This document shows positions 1 through 7,296 of a stretch of DNA of 64,000 nt, one piece after another. The position numbers and the translations under genes are program-made. Source of the stretch: Halobellus rarus (GTDB taxonomy: Archaea; Halobacteriota; Halobacteria; Halobacteriales; Haloferacaceae); assembly GCF_024494595.1 (NCBI RefSeq), contig NZ_JANHDI010000009.1, positions 124,001 through 188,000 on the forward strand, read 5' to 3'. The first letter of the stretch is position 1. Each line of letters begins with the position of its first letter. The notes beneath the pieces were generated by a model. The model was given only the letters and a program-made list of their open reading frames with translations. It was not told the origin of the DNA and ran no database searches.

Positions 1-294
1 TATCATCGTTGCGTGGACAAGCGTTATCTCTCGCAGAAACCACTCACTGTGAACACCGATAGGAAAATCGCCAAGCCAATTGTGATGGCCTATTCCAATC
101 GCGAGAGGTCCTCAACCCACGCCTCCGGACGATGGTACAATTCCAACACCATCGCTCGCCTCTTGAACAGCGGGTTGGATAAATCATACTCCGATACGCG
201 CATAGTACCTAACGGCTGTTCAATTGTTCAATTGTTCTATTGAAAGCGTACCGGTGAGACAGAGGTTGGGAAGGGAGAGTGCATAAGTGGCTTC
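1..294. other. Left-edge region without a confident gene
   Basis: No recognisable gene. The minus strand has a 37-codon frame at 203-90 starting MRVSEYDLSNPLFKRR, followed by a short hydrophobic stretch after the stop. It could be the tail of a decayed gene, but nothing in it identifies a family. The plus-strand frame at 13-243 has the composition of a shadow frame. Confidence 0.3.
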
Positions 295-870
295 TTAGAT
301 CAGTTTTTTCTTCGATAATTCAACGGTGATCTCAGGTAAGAGCGAGTCCCAACCCTCGTTTTGTTCCGTTGTGTATTTGAGTATTGGTGGCTCGAATCTA
401 CCTCGGACGTACATAGTTTCTGTTTGAATTATGTCGCTGCCGTGAACGTCGTACGTTTCTTCGACCGTCTCACCAGCACCGAGCGTTCGCACGAGCGGTG
501 TTGACTCGACTCCGTAACTCTGTCTCGACTCAGCATCAACATACCGGCTCCCTTCGTATCGGTCCGTCCAGAGAATGATCCCTGGTCCGGCGTCTTGCAT
601 ATCAGGCGACGGGACGAGTTCCAAGAGACCAAACGGCCAAATCCCCGTATTCCGGATCTCGATTGGAGTCTCCTGTTTGTTCGTAACGGTGAACGCTAGT
701 TGTGCCGGATGTTCGATAACGGCATTCGGCTCGACGACCTCCACCGAGATGCCGAGTGGCGTGGTTGTCTCTGTTTGCACGTCCGTAATAGTGTACTCTG
801 TAGCGCCGAGACATCCCGTGAGGCTAACCATCGACGCACTGGTAACGCCGAGGAGTGTTCGTCGCTTCAT
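295..870 (-). CDS. Tat-exported lipoprotein, third gene of an ABC-2 operon
   Basis: A 191-residue protein with an N-terminal KRR twin-arginine-like motif, a short hydrophobic stretch and the lipobox LTGC at residues 17-20. It is probably exported folded and lipid-anchored outside the cell. The mature part reads as a beta-rich domain and has no motif I can tie to a function. Its ATG overlaps the stop of the ABC ATPase gene by 4 bases (ATGA), so it is translationally coupled to that gene and probably works with the transporter. The function is unknown; the link to the transporter is inferred from the operon. Confidence 0.8.
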   Translation of the reverse strand: MKRRTLLGVTSASMVSLTGCLGATEYTITDVQTETTTPLGISVEVVEPNAVIEHPAQLAFTVTNKQETPIEIRNTGIWPFGLLELVPSPDMQDAGPGIILWTDRYEGSRYVDAESRQSYGVESTPLVRTLGAGETVEETYDVHGSDIIQTETMYVRGRFEPPILKYTTEQNEGWDSLLPEITVELSKKKLI

Positions 871-1628
871 TGTGTGGTCTCCGGGGAGGATTCGTCAGTC
901 AGTACTGGCCCGTCCGTCACCGAGACAAAGATTTCTTCAACTGTAGCGTCGGATCCGACGTTTGTTTCAGCACGCAAGGAATCGATTGTCCCTTCGGCCA
1001 CGAGGCGCCCCTCGTGAAGGATCCCAATTCGATCACAGACAAACTCGACCTGCCCGAGCACGTGACTAGAAAAAAAGACAGCAGCACCGCGGTCGTTCTC
1101 CTCGTGAACGATTTCTCGAACAGTGCGAACGCCGTGCGGGTCAAGCCCAGTGAACGGTTCGTCCAACACGAGCAAGTCAGGGCCACCAACGAGAGCCATC
1201 GCAAGTGCCAGTCGTTGCTCCATCCCTTGCGAGAACGTCCCGACTGACTGCCCGTCAACATCGTCCAGTCCAACCCGGTCTAACAGACTCGCTGGAGAGT
1301 TATTGACTCGTTTCGTATCAATGACCAATTCAAGATGTTGACGGGCAGTGAGCGCATCATAGAGCCTGTACCGGTCTGGGAGAATACCTACGCGGGAATG
1401 AACGTCGACGACATCGCGTTGCGGGTCCTGAGCGAGGACGCTAATCGAACCTGTCGTCGGACGAATATAGTCCATCAGCATCCCGATCGTCGTTGATTTG
1501 CCGGCACCATTCGGTCCGAGGAATCCGAATATTTCATCGCTTGCAACGGTCAGTGTGAGCTCGTCGACGGCTGTCGTTGATCCATACCGCTTCGTCAGTC
1601 CCTCGGTCAGAATCGCGGGGTCACTCAC
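867..1628 (-). CDS. ABC transporter ATP-binding protein
   Basis: About 253 residues when read from the GTG at 1628, which gives the start VSDPAILTEGLTKRYG typical of the family. Walker A is GPNGAGKST, the signature region is GTFSQGMEQRLALA (SQG in place of SGG), and Walker B is LLVLDEPFTGLDP. It is a CcmA/NatA-type ATPase that should drive the ABC-2 permease encoded just upstream. The GTG overlaps the permease stop as GTGA, and its own stop overlaps the lipoprotein start. An alternative upstream start near 1685 would add an atypical leader. The cargo is unknown; export or membrane stress roles are usual for this family. Confidence 0.9.
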   Translation of the reverse strand: MSDPAILTEGLTKRYGSTTAVDELTLTVASDEIFGFLGPNGAGKSTTIGMLMDYIRPTTGSISVLAQDPQRDVVDVHSRVGILPDRYRLYDALTARQHLELVIDTKRVNNSPASLLDRVGLDDVDGQSVGTFSQGMEQRLALAMALVGGPDLLVLDEPFTGLDPHGVRTVREIVHEENDRGAAVFFSSHVLGQVEFVCDRIGILHEGRLVAEGTIDSLRAETNVGSDATVEEIFVSVTDGPVLTDESSPETTQ

Positions 1629-2527
1629 ACGGCATCCCCCCGAGAGAAGTAATACCGAGCGAATCCCAATGGGACGGCCGCCCACACGAGCATAATGAGT
1701 AGCCCGACTGCCTCGTGGAGATACAGCGGTGCTGTGCCGGGTGCGAACGTCGCTTCGACGACGTACGCGTTCGTCTGTGTCTGCGGCTCCAGTTTCGTGA
1801 GGACGTGACTGTATGTGTTGGCGGAGTTCCCGACACCGAGCAGCCAGTTTGAGACGACCCGATACGCGCCGTCAGGAGACAAGCGAAGTAGCAAGAACAG
1901 CGGACCGGACGCTGGGGGCTCGTACGGATTGACGGGCGTGCCAGTCACCTGCGTGAAAATCGCCGTGCTGATCCGCGTCCAGAACAACACTAGTGGAAGG
2001 AATACCACGCCGAATACAGTCCCGGCAGCTGTGACTGTCCGCTTAGCGACAGCAGAGACTGCCGTACCAATCGACACGAGGACGCCAACGTACGCAAGCG
2101 TGATGAGAACCATCCCGAGGAACAAGATCGGGTTGAAAACACCGTGCTCAACCAATCCAATAATACCGAGAAGGAGGCACGCGACCGCGACTGGGCCAGC
2201 GATACCAGCTGTTCGTCCAGCTACTTTCCCGAGAAGCACGTCGGTTCTCGTCAGCGGGAGCCCGAGTATGAACTTCACGCTTCCAGAGGTACGTTCACCG
2301 ACGATCGACTGGTAGCTCAAAAGAAGCACTCCTAATGGTAGGAGTACTGTCCCGGCGATCTGGACGTACCCTGCAGTAATATTCGCACCGAGACCATCCC
2401 ACCCAATGTAGCTGGGACGATACCCCCAAAGAGCGATGAGAACGGCGAGCAGCCAGACGCCTTTCGACGTTACCACTGTTCTTGCTTCTTTGCGTGCAAG
2501 CGGGGACCAACGCATCGGACCGACCAT
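1625..2527 (-). CDS. ABC-2 type transporter permease
   Basis: A membrane protein of about 300 residues with six predicted hydrophobic segments. It begins MVGPMRWSPLARKEAR, which matches the basic N-terminus of NosY-like ABC-2 permeases. The stretch GERTSGSVKFILGLPLTR after the second hydrophobic segment is a hallmark of the family. It is the first gene of the permease, ATPase, lipoprotein operon. A GTG at 2575 would add 16 residues. The start at 2527 is preferred because the family usually begins a few residues before PLARKE. The substrate cannot be told from sequence. Confidence 0.88.
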   Translation of the reverse strand: MVGPMRWSPLARKEARTVVTSKGVWLLAVLIALWGYRPSYIGWDGLGANITAGYVQIAGTVLLPLGVLLLSYQSIVGERTSGSVKFILGLPLTRTDVLLGKVAGRTAGIAGPVAVACLLLGIIGLVEHGVFNPILFLGMVLITLAYVGVLVSIGTAVSAVAKRTVTAAGTVFGVVFLPLVLFWTRISTAIFTQVTGTPVNPYEPPASGPLFLLLRLSPDGAYRVVSNWLLGVGNSANTYSHVLTKLEPQTQTNAYVVEATFAPGTAPLYLHEAVGLLIMLVWAAVPLGFARYYFSRGDAV

Positions 2528-2665
2528 CTCTGGTCGTTTCCTTAGATGTTCTGTAGAGTGAATCTCTCCTTTCACCTATCCTGTGAACTGCACCTTTCGA
2601 TCCTGCACCGTCAGGATGAAGCGTCACGGCTCACAGGCACTCGACTCCGACCCAAGAACGAAGTC

Positions 2666-2827
2666 TTAGCCAGTGATTCGCCGGTATCCGATTCGGAGCA
2701 GATTCCCAACTCCAACTACTGTTAACACAGCTGCACCAACTACAACTCTCGGGTGACCGCGATCGAACAACGGAAACGAGGTGTGCTGTCCAAGCTTAGC
2801 AGTACCACGAGCAGAAGAGAGTGTCAT
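2666..2827 (-). CDS. Small single-span membrane protein
   Basis: A 53-residue frame from ATG at 2827 to TAA at 2666. The N-terminal half is polar (MTLSSARGTAKLGQHTSF). The second half has one hydrophobic helix, VVVGAAVLTVVGVGNLL, followed by the basic tail RIGYRRITG, which suggests a single membrane span with the tail inside. It is on the same strand as the ABC operon, just upstream, and ends about 90 bp before the permease reading frame. No family is recognised; codon use looks haloarchaeal. Confidence 0.5.
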   Translation of the reverse strand: MTLSSARGTAKLGQHTSFPLFDRGHPRVVVGAAVLTVVGVGNLLRIGYRRITG

Positions 2828-2897
2828 AGAACTCTTATCACGGCGGTTTATTTCACGGTTTCACAGCCGAATCTTAGGTTGATTTGATTCCCCAATA

Positions 2898-3344
2898 GTG
2901 ATATTCTTAGGCGACAGTTGGGATGATGTGCCTGAAGAATCTGCAACTCGTCTGGTGAATTTTCTTGAAAAACAAGCTGGCGAATACTTGCGCGGCGCAA
3001 TTCACTATTCTGAAGATGAGTACGTCTCGTTATATATGCGGGATGATGTAGATGATCTGTATTCGCCCGAGGAAATGGAGGAACTGGTTGAGTATTATCG
3101 ACAGGAAAATGAGGGCCAAGCTGCCGAAGAGCCGTTTAATCTAGGGCATAACCACTGTACGGTGAACTTTTTCGACGATGCAATACTATTTCATTTTACA
3201 CAGGGGACTGAATTGGGGACGGTAATCACTCTCGAACCGGAAGCAGGCCGAGATATTGTCGGTTTTATTACTAACTGTCTAAAACAGCTCCACTATAATT
3301 CTCCACAGGATATTTCGAGGGCACCGACGTGGTTGGACAATTAA
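2898..3344 (+). CDS. Conserved acidic haloarchaeal protein
   Basis: 148 residues, very acidic and without signal or membrane segment, so cytoplasmic. The start is GTG at 2898. The stretch LRGAIHYSEDEYVSLYMRDD resembles haloarchaeal proteins of the DUF7522 type, in which a predicted alpha/beta domain carries an xxYxRDD motif. The assignment comes from memory of the family pattern and is tentative. A+T content is higher than in its neighbours, which may mean a separate origin. Function unknown. Confidence 0.7.
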   Translation: MIFLGDSWDDVPEESATRLVNFLEKQAGEYLRGAIHYSEDEYVSLYMRDDVDDLYSPEEMEELVEYYRQENEGQAAEEPFNLGHNHCTVNFFDDAILFHFTQGTELGTVITLEPEAGRDIVGFITNCLKQLHYNSPQDISRAPTWLDN

Positions 3345-3447
3345 TCTTTCTGCCCAATAAACTTCCTGTGCTGGGCGATGCGACAGATCGAATTTGGGGA
3401 AAACCGATGATCGATAGACGTGTAGATTGACCAGTACCGGAACCAAC

Positions 3448-3771
3448 TCAGGGACCGAGAACGCGGCCCCAGTCGAGATCCACGCCGTAGCCCGCGCCGT
3501 GACGGCGGGCGCGCTGGAGGACGACGTAGCCTCCAGTTCCGATAAGGAGTCCTATCCCGAGGTTAACTATCGCGAAGAACACAGCGATCGGGTATGCGTG
3601 TGACCCGAGGAGAGTCAGTGTCACGATCCGAACCGCATTCACAACAGCGAGCAGGGCAATCGTCAGCAGCCCATAGCCGGCTGCAAGTCCGGCGGCGCGA
3701 CGGAATCTCACGACCAGATATCCGGCCGTCGGTGTAAGTGTCTTGGGGGCTGTATACTGGTTGTGTTCCAC
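3448..3771 (-). CDS. Hypothetical two-span membrane protein
   Basis: About 107 residues from a GTG at 3771 (VEHNQYTAPKTLTPTAG). Two hydrophobic helices follow: AAGYGLLTIALLAVVNAV and YPIAVFFAIVNLGIGLLIG. The C-terminal tail has the basic RARRHGAGYG and ends at 3448. A longer reading from 3861 would add 30 residues rich in Ser and Arg that do not look native. No family is recognised. Confidence 0.6.
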   Translation of the reverse strand: MEHNQYTAPKTLTPTAGYLVVRFRRAAGLAAGYGLLTIALLAVVNAVRIVTLTLLGSHAYPIAVFFAIVNLGIGLLIGTGGYVVLQRARRHGAGYGVDLDWGRVLGP

Positions 3772-3928
3772 TGAACGATAAGTCGATCTTCTGTACTGAG
3801 TGAGTGGCTTCACTCCCAGCGAACTTCGGACCGATGACCGAGACACAGTGGGTATTGTCACTTTGGCTGGGACCTACGGACTCCCTCATTCACGAGTGGT
3901 ATCGTATGGTCGACGCGATGTACGCTGC

Positions 3929-4468
3929 CTACGAAGCCTGTGACTCAACCGCCCGCCGAAGAGCTCGTACTTCGTCAAGTACTGCGCGCCACTGTTCGAG
4001 ACTCCCCGGGGTTTCCTCACCCGTTGCGTGATCAACAAGGCGACGGACGGTCTCGGGCTCCTCGATCCGCCGGAGTTGGATATCATCTCCGCCTGCGATC
4101 TCAAGCGTGACAGTGCCGTAGCCGAAAACGGAACCGAGTGCGTCCTGAGAGAACGCGGAATTTTGAATCTTCGATAACGACGACTCCGTGATCCGAATCC
4201 CGATGACACCTTGCTTCGTGTACACTGCTCGATCAGAAAGGACATACTCAGTGTTTACGACGCTGAGATACGCCCACAATCCGACGGTGACACCAGCGAT
4301 TCCGAGAAGGATCCCGACGACGCTCTCGTTCTGCACGGTGACGAGCCACGCCGCCCCGACGAGAAGCGCTATTCCCATCCCGACGCCCGGAAGTGCAGTC
4401 GTGAGTTTCGGCTGGCCGTCCCACGCAACGGTTTCACTCGCATCGAGCGTCACCCAGTCACCAGTCAT
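3929..4468 (-). CDS. PH domain-containing membrane protein
   Basis: 179 residues. Two hydrophobic helices near residues 24-70 are followed by a bacterial PH (YdbS/YdbT, bPH_2) domain. The diagnostic run is NTEYVLSDRAVYTKQGVIG, then SLSKIQNSAFSQDALGSVFG and a GYGTVTLEIAGGDD strand. The C-terminus is helical and charged. Its ATG overlaps the stop of the upstream PH gene as ATGA, so the two are co-translated and probably form a membrane complex. The molecular role of the family in archaea is not established. Confidence 0.88.
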   Translation of the reverse strand: MTGDWVTLDASETVAWDGQPKLTTALPGVGMGIALLVGAAWLVTVQNESVVGILLGIAGVTVGLWAYLSVVNTEYVLSDRAVYTKQGVIGIRITESSLSKIQNSAFSQDALGSVFGYGTVTLEIAGGDDIQLRRIEEPETVRRLVDHATGEETPGSLEQWRAVLDEVRALRRAVESQAS

Positions 4469-5019
4469 AACTCCTCAGACGTGCTGGCTTCTTTCTGGTC
4501 AGGTGCTTCCACAGCGACCCTGATAGCTCGTAGTTCGGTCAGGATTTCATCCAGGACAGCAGCTTTGTCGTCGGGACGGTCGGGACCATCATCTTTCGTC
4601 TGTGTATTGATGAGCTCCTGCACTCGCTTCGGATCCGAAATCGAGTCGAATGTGAGTTCGACGCCAGACCCTCCGGCGGTCGATACCTCGACAGTCCCGT
4701 AACCGAACTGCTGACCGAAGAACCCCTGTGAGTAGGTCGTATTCTGGACCTTTCCGAGGTCAACGCGCTGCACATTCCGTGAAATGATACCGCTTTTCCG
4801 GTAGAGCGCCCGATTGGTGACGACGTACTCGGTATTCTCCCGATGAAGATACGCGCCGACGATGATGGGAATCCCAACAAGTATGATTGCGAGCGGAACG
4901 CCCACGACGAGCGCTGGAACGAGACTACTCTTATGCGGCGTATCAGCCCATACGACTTCCTCGTCGCCGTCAAGTGAAATCCAGTCGAATTGGACCTTGG
5001 TCGATTGATTCGGTGCCAT
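4465..5019 (-). CDS. PH domain-containing membrane protein, paralogue of the next gene
   Basis: 184 residues from ATG at 5019 (MAPNQSTKVQFDWISLDGDE). It has the same architecture as the downstream gene: two membrane helices, then NTEYVVTNRALYRKSGIIS and a DLGKVQNTTYSQGFFGQQFG bPH_2 core with GYGTVEVSTAGG. The C-terminal 45 residues form a charged helix (DEILTELRAIRVAVEA) that matches the DEVRALRRAVES tail of the partner. The two genes are therefore a tandem duplication with ATGA coupling. In-frame sequence up to 5232 lacks native composition and is not included. Confidence 0.88.
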   Translation of the reverse strand: MAPNQSTKVQFDWISLDGDEEVVWADTPHKSSLVPALVVGVPLAIILVGIPIIVGAYLHRENTEYVVTNRALYRKSGIISRNVQRVDLGKVQNTTYSQGFFGQQFGYGTVEVSTAGGSGVELTFDSISDPKRVQELINTQTKDDGPDRPDDKAAVLDEILTELRAIRVAVEAPDQKEASTSEEL

Positions 5020-5566
5020 AGTGACTGAAGACGCGATGTCGGAATGAATATTTTCCTTGCTACGAGTATGCGTCGTCGTGGTTCTGACGACACCAGCAGC
5101 AGTGATACCACACAGATGCCAACTGTGGGTTTCAACAGCGCAAAATAGTCCGGCAGGGTGCTCAGCGACCGGTGTTCTCGACACAGGGGAGACGACCGAA
5201 GAGTACACGCACGCTTCAGATCGACCGATCAACGCGTCTCCGACAGAGTATGCGCTTTACGAACCTGATGACGATGCGGTGTTCGGTACCCCGTCACGGA
5301 CCGCGCTGCAAGCGATCGTGCCTGAAGGCCGTCACACGAGGGAGTGTGGCTTGCGACTCCGACGCCAGCGCGGGTGGGCACTGCATCGATTCTGTGGGAT
5401 TCCGGGTGGAATATCGACGGGAGTGCCTCGGCTTCATCTTCCGCCTGTTCAGTCCTCGGTTCCGACCTGACCGGACGGAACACTCGACCCTCACGGAAAG
5501 GCGGGGTATTCGTCTTGAACTTCTATAATGCGCCCGCGAGTGGGCGTACTCAGTCCGGGCAATCAC
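5020..5566. other. Gene-poor stretch, possible decayed gene
   Basis: No confident gene in 547 bp. A plus-strand frame at about 5215-5340 (SPTEYALYEPDDDAVFGT) has acidic, haloarchaeal-like composition, but it runs into Arg/Pro-rich sequence, and a second plausible stretch continues in another frame from about 5344. This is what a frameshifted remnant looks like; no family is recognised. Confidence 0.3.
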
Positions 5567-5836
5567 TCAGTGGGACGGATGGTCCTCAAACAAGCCGGGC
5601 ATCACCACCGCGACCGGGAGGATGAGTACCGCGATACCCAACAGCAATAGCGGTCCGAACTGTGGATCAGTTCCGATAACCGACGCGACCGCTGTTGCGA
5701 TTGGGCGTGTTTCTTTCTCGAGGCCCTGGCCAGCGATCCCAGTCGATGCGATCGCGATACCGGCCGTGATGAGGGCTGGCGGGCCACCTGCTTTCAGCGC
5801 ACGGATGGGGCGATTCGAGGGGCCTTGCTTAGACAT
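5567..5836 (-). CDS. Hypothetical two-span membrane protein
   Basis: 89 residues (MSKQGPSNRPIRALKAGGPP). A glycine/alanine-rich helix, ALITAGIAIASTGIAG, is followed by a longer one, LLLLGIAVLILPVAVVMPGL, with a short tail. The basic N-terminus fits a cytoplasmic start. It lies upstream of the DUF4870 gene on the same strand, about 40 bp away. No family recognised. Confidence 0.6.
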   Translation of the reverse strand: MSKQGPSNRPIRALKAGGPPALITAGIAIASTGIAGQGLEKETRPIATAVASVIGTDPQFGPLLLLGIAVLILPVAVVMPGLFEDHPSH

Positions 5837-5878
5837 CTTCGATGACCTCTTGGTGTATTGGCAGACTCATTGTACAAA

Positions 5879-6319
5879 TCAATTGATGAAATCTCGGGCG
5901 AGCGGGTACTCCCACGGCGTCCCGAAAATCGCTTTGATCGTTGCAACGAGCGTGAAGAGAGTTGTCAGAAGCCAAGCCAGCCCGGCAACGAACAGTAATA
6001 CCATCCCCAGCAGGCCGACGATGTTGGCGACTGGGTCAGGGAGCGGTGACCACGAGACCATTTCGCCGCCAACTGTCATCGTATCGGTACCCAAGAGGAA
6101 CGTCAGGAACGCACCGAAACTGAGAAGCAACACCGAGACGTGCCAGTTCAACGCATTTCGCGCGTTCGCTTTGGTGAACGGGTGATCAGAGACGAGGTAG
6201 ACGAGTCCAGCTCCGATAACTCCTGTAAAGAGGGCTAATAGGTGGACAGCGATACCACCGATGGAACGTTTAGTTAGCAGGTCGGGACCACGATCGGACG
6301 TCATTGTATCTGTATCCAT
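5879..6319 (-). CDS. DUF4870 (Tic20-like) membrane protein
   Basis: 146 residues from ATG at 6319 (MDTDTMTSDRGPDLLT), with MTSD at 6304 as an alternative start. After a polar N-terminus come three to four hydrophobic helices with the family pattern: IAVHLLALFTGVIGAGLVYL, then DHPFTKANARNALNWHVSVL, then a long pair of helices near the C-terminus. The phrase KANARNALNWH is the DUF4870 signature (usually xxxxAxQAlNFQ). The family is widespread and has no proven role. The ORF further upstream belongs to a separate gene. Confidence 0.82.
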   Translation of the reverse strand: MDTDTMTSDRGPDLLTKRSIGGIAVHLLALFTGVIGAGLVYLVSDHPFTKANARNALNWHVSVLLLSFGAFLTFLLGTDTMTVGGEMVSWSPLPDPVANIVGLLGMVLLFVAGLAWLLTTLFTLVATIKAIFGTPWEYPLARDFIN

Positions 6320-6357
6320 ATGTGATGTGTGGATGGGGAGGGTAGCTTCAGCTCGAT

Positions 6358-6945
6358 TCACGTCGTCGGCAGGAGATGTAACGGGCCAAACCGACTGCGG
6401 ACCCGATGGACGATTCGCTCGGTGACCAGCAGAATGCCGCTGAACACGAGGACGTTGAACGCCGTCGCCCACAGTGCGATATCGCTCTCGAGACCAGGGT
6501 CGAAGCCCAGGATGGTCAACAGGCTTCCAGCAGCCAACAGTGCGAGTGACAACTGAAAGCCGGCGAGAACGAGTGTTCGCACCCCGACTGTATCCTGCAG
6601 TGTCAGGAAGCCACGGGTGGTGAGCCGATCGAGCGGGGACTCGGCCATAAGCGCACGTTTGCCTTCCGGCGAGAGTGGCCACTCCGAGTCGGGATACTTG
6701 ATGTAGTAGAGGGTGACCGAATCAGGATACGCCTCGGTCGCAACCACATCGAGCTCTTGGAGTTCATTCAGTCGGTTCCGAACTGTGGCTTTACTCACAT
6801 CGGGTTTCACGCGCGAGGCGAGTTGCCGGCTCGAAAAGAATGGTCGGTCGGCTTCGAGCATCGTCTCGACAACGTGTTCTTGTGTGAGCGTGTTATCGAG
6901 ATTACTGTCGATACGCCTGTCAATCCAGTTCGGGGAGGGGACCAC
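6358..6945 (-). CDS. Winged-helix DNA-binding protein with C-terminal membrane anchor
   Basis: 195 residues. Residues about 20-70 form a winged helix-turn-helix (FSSRQLASRVKPDVSKATVR, then NRLNELQELDVV). A linker follows, and the C-terminal third has two hydrophobic helices (LVLAGFQLSLALLAAGSLL and ALWATAFNVLVFSGILLV) plus a basic end. It would be a membrane-tethered regulator, a form seen in several haloarchaeal families. It is convergent with nothing and lies upstream of the DUF4870 gene on the same strand. Its target is unknown. Confidence 0.78.
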   Translation of the reverse strand: MVPSPNWIDRRIDSNLDNTLTQEHVVETMLEADRPFFSSRQLASRVKPDVSKATVRNRLNELQELDVVATEAYPDSVTLYYIKYPDSEWPLSPEGKRALMAESPLDRLTTRGFLTLQDTVGVRTLVLAGFQLSLALLAAGSLLTILGFDPGLESDIALWATAFNVLVFSGILLVTERIVHRVRSRFGPLHLLPTT

Positions 6946-7090
6946 AGCGAACTGACGTATGACAGGGGGATAGAAAAAATTCGGTCCGGATTTCGCGGCC
7001 GCAAAACGGTGTTTGTAGCCCTCGAAACGGCTAAATCAGGGCTTAAGTGAGAGTTACTACCCGAACCCGGGGTCACGTTGCTCCGTATCT

Positions 7091-7279
7091 CACTACCGAG
7101 GTTCTGACGACCACCTTGAGGACGAGTTTGCAGTCATCTTGCTCGAAGCAGATGGCGACGTCGTCGACGAGATTGTGCTCGACCCTTCGGAGCTCCCCGC
7201 TGAGGCTGCCCATCCGGATGCCATCCTCGAAGTGACGCCCACGGATGGGAGAAGTAACGTCCGATCATCGATATTCTGA
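7091..7279 (+). pseudogene. DUF3006 remnant
   Basis: Frame starting CAC at 7091 reads LEDEFAVILLEADGDVVDEI, then LDPSELPAEAAHPDAILEVT, and stops at 7279. This matches the core of DUF3006 (DRFEDxxAVLLLE..DG..V..I.. plus xxLPxxxxxxDAVLxV). The usual N-terminal YTxVVDR segment is scrambled, and there is no start codon in frame for at least 90 bp upstream, so this is a 5'-broken copy. It sits just after the end of the big ABC exporter gene. Confidence 0.45.
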
Positions 7280-7296
7280 ACTAGTCCTTGTTTGCG

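Noticed and set aside
5057-5470. 137-codon plus-strand gene upstream of the PH-domain operon
   Set aside because: Composition changes along the frame and Cys/Arg content is too high; described instead as a possible remnant.
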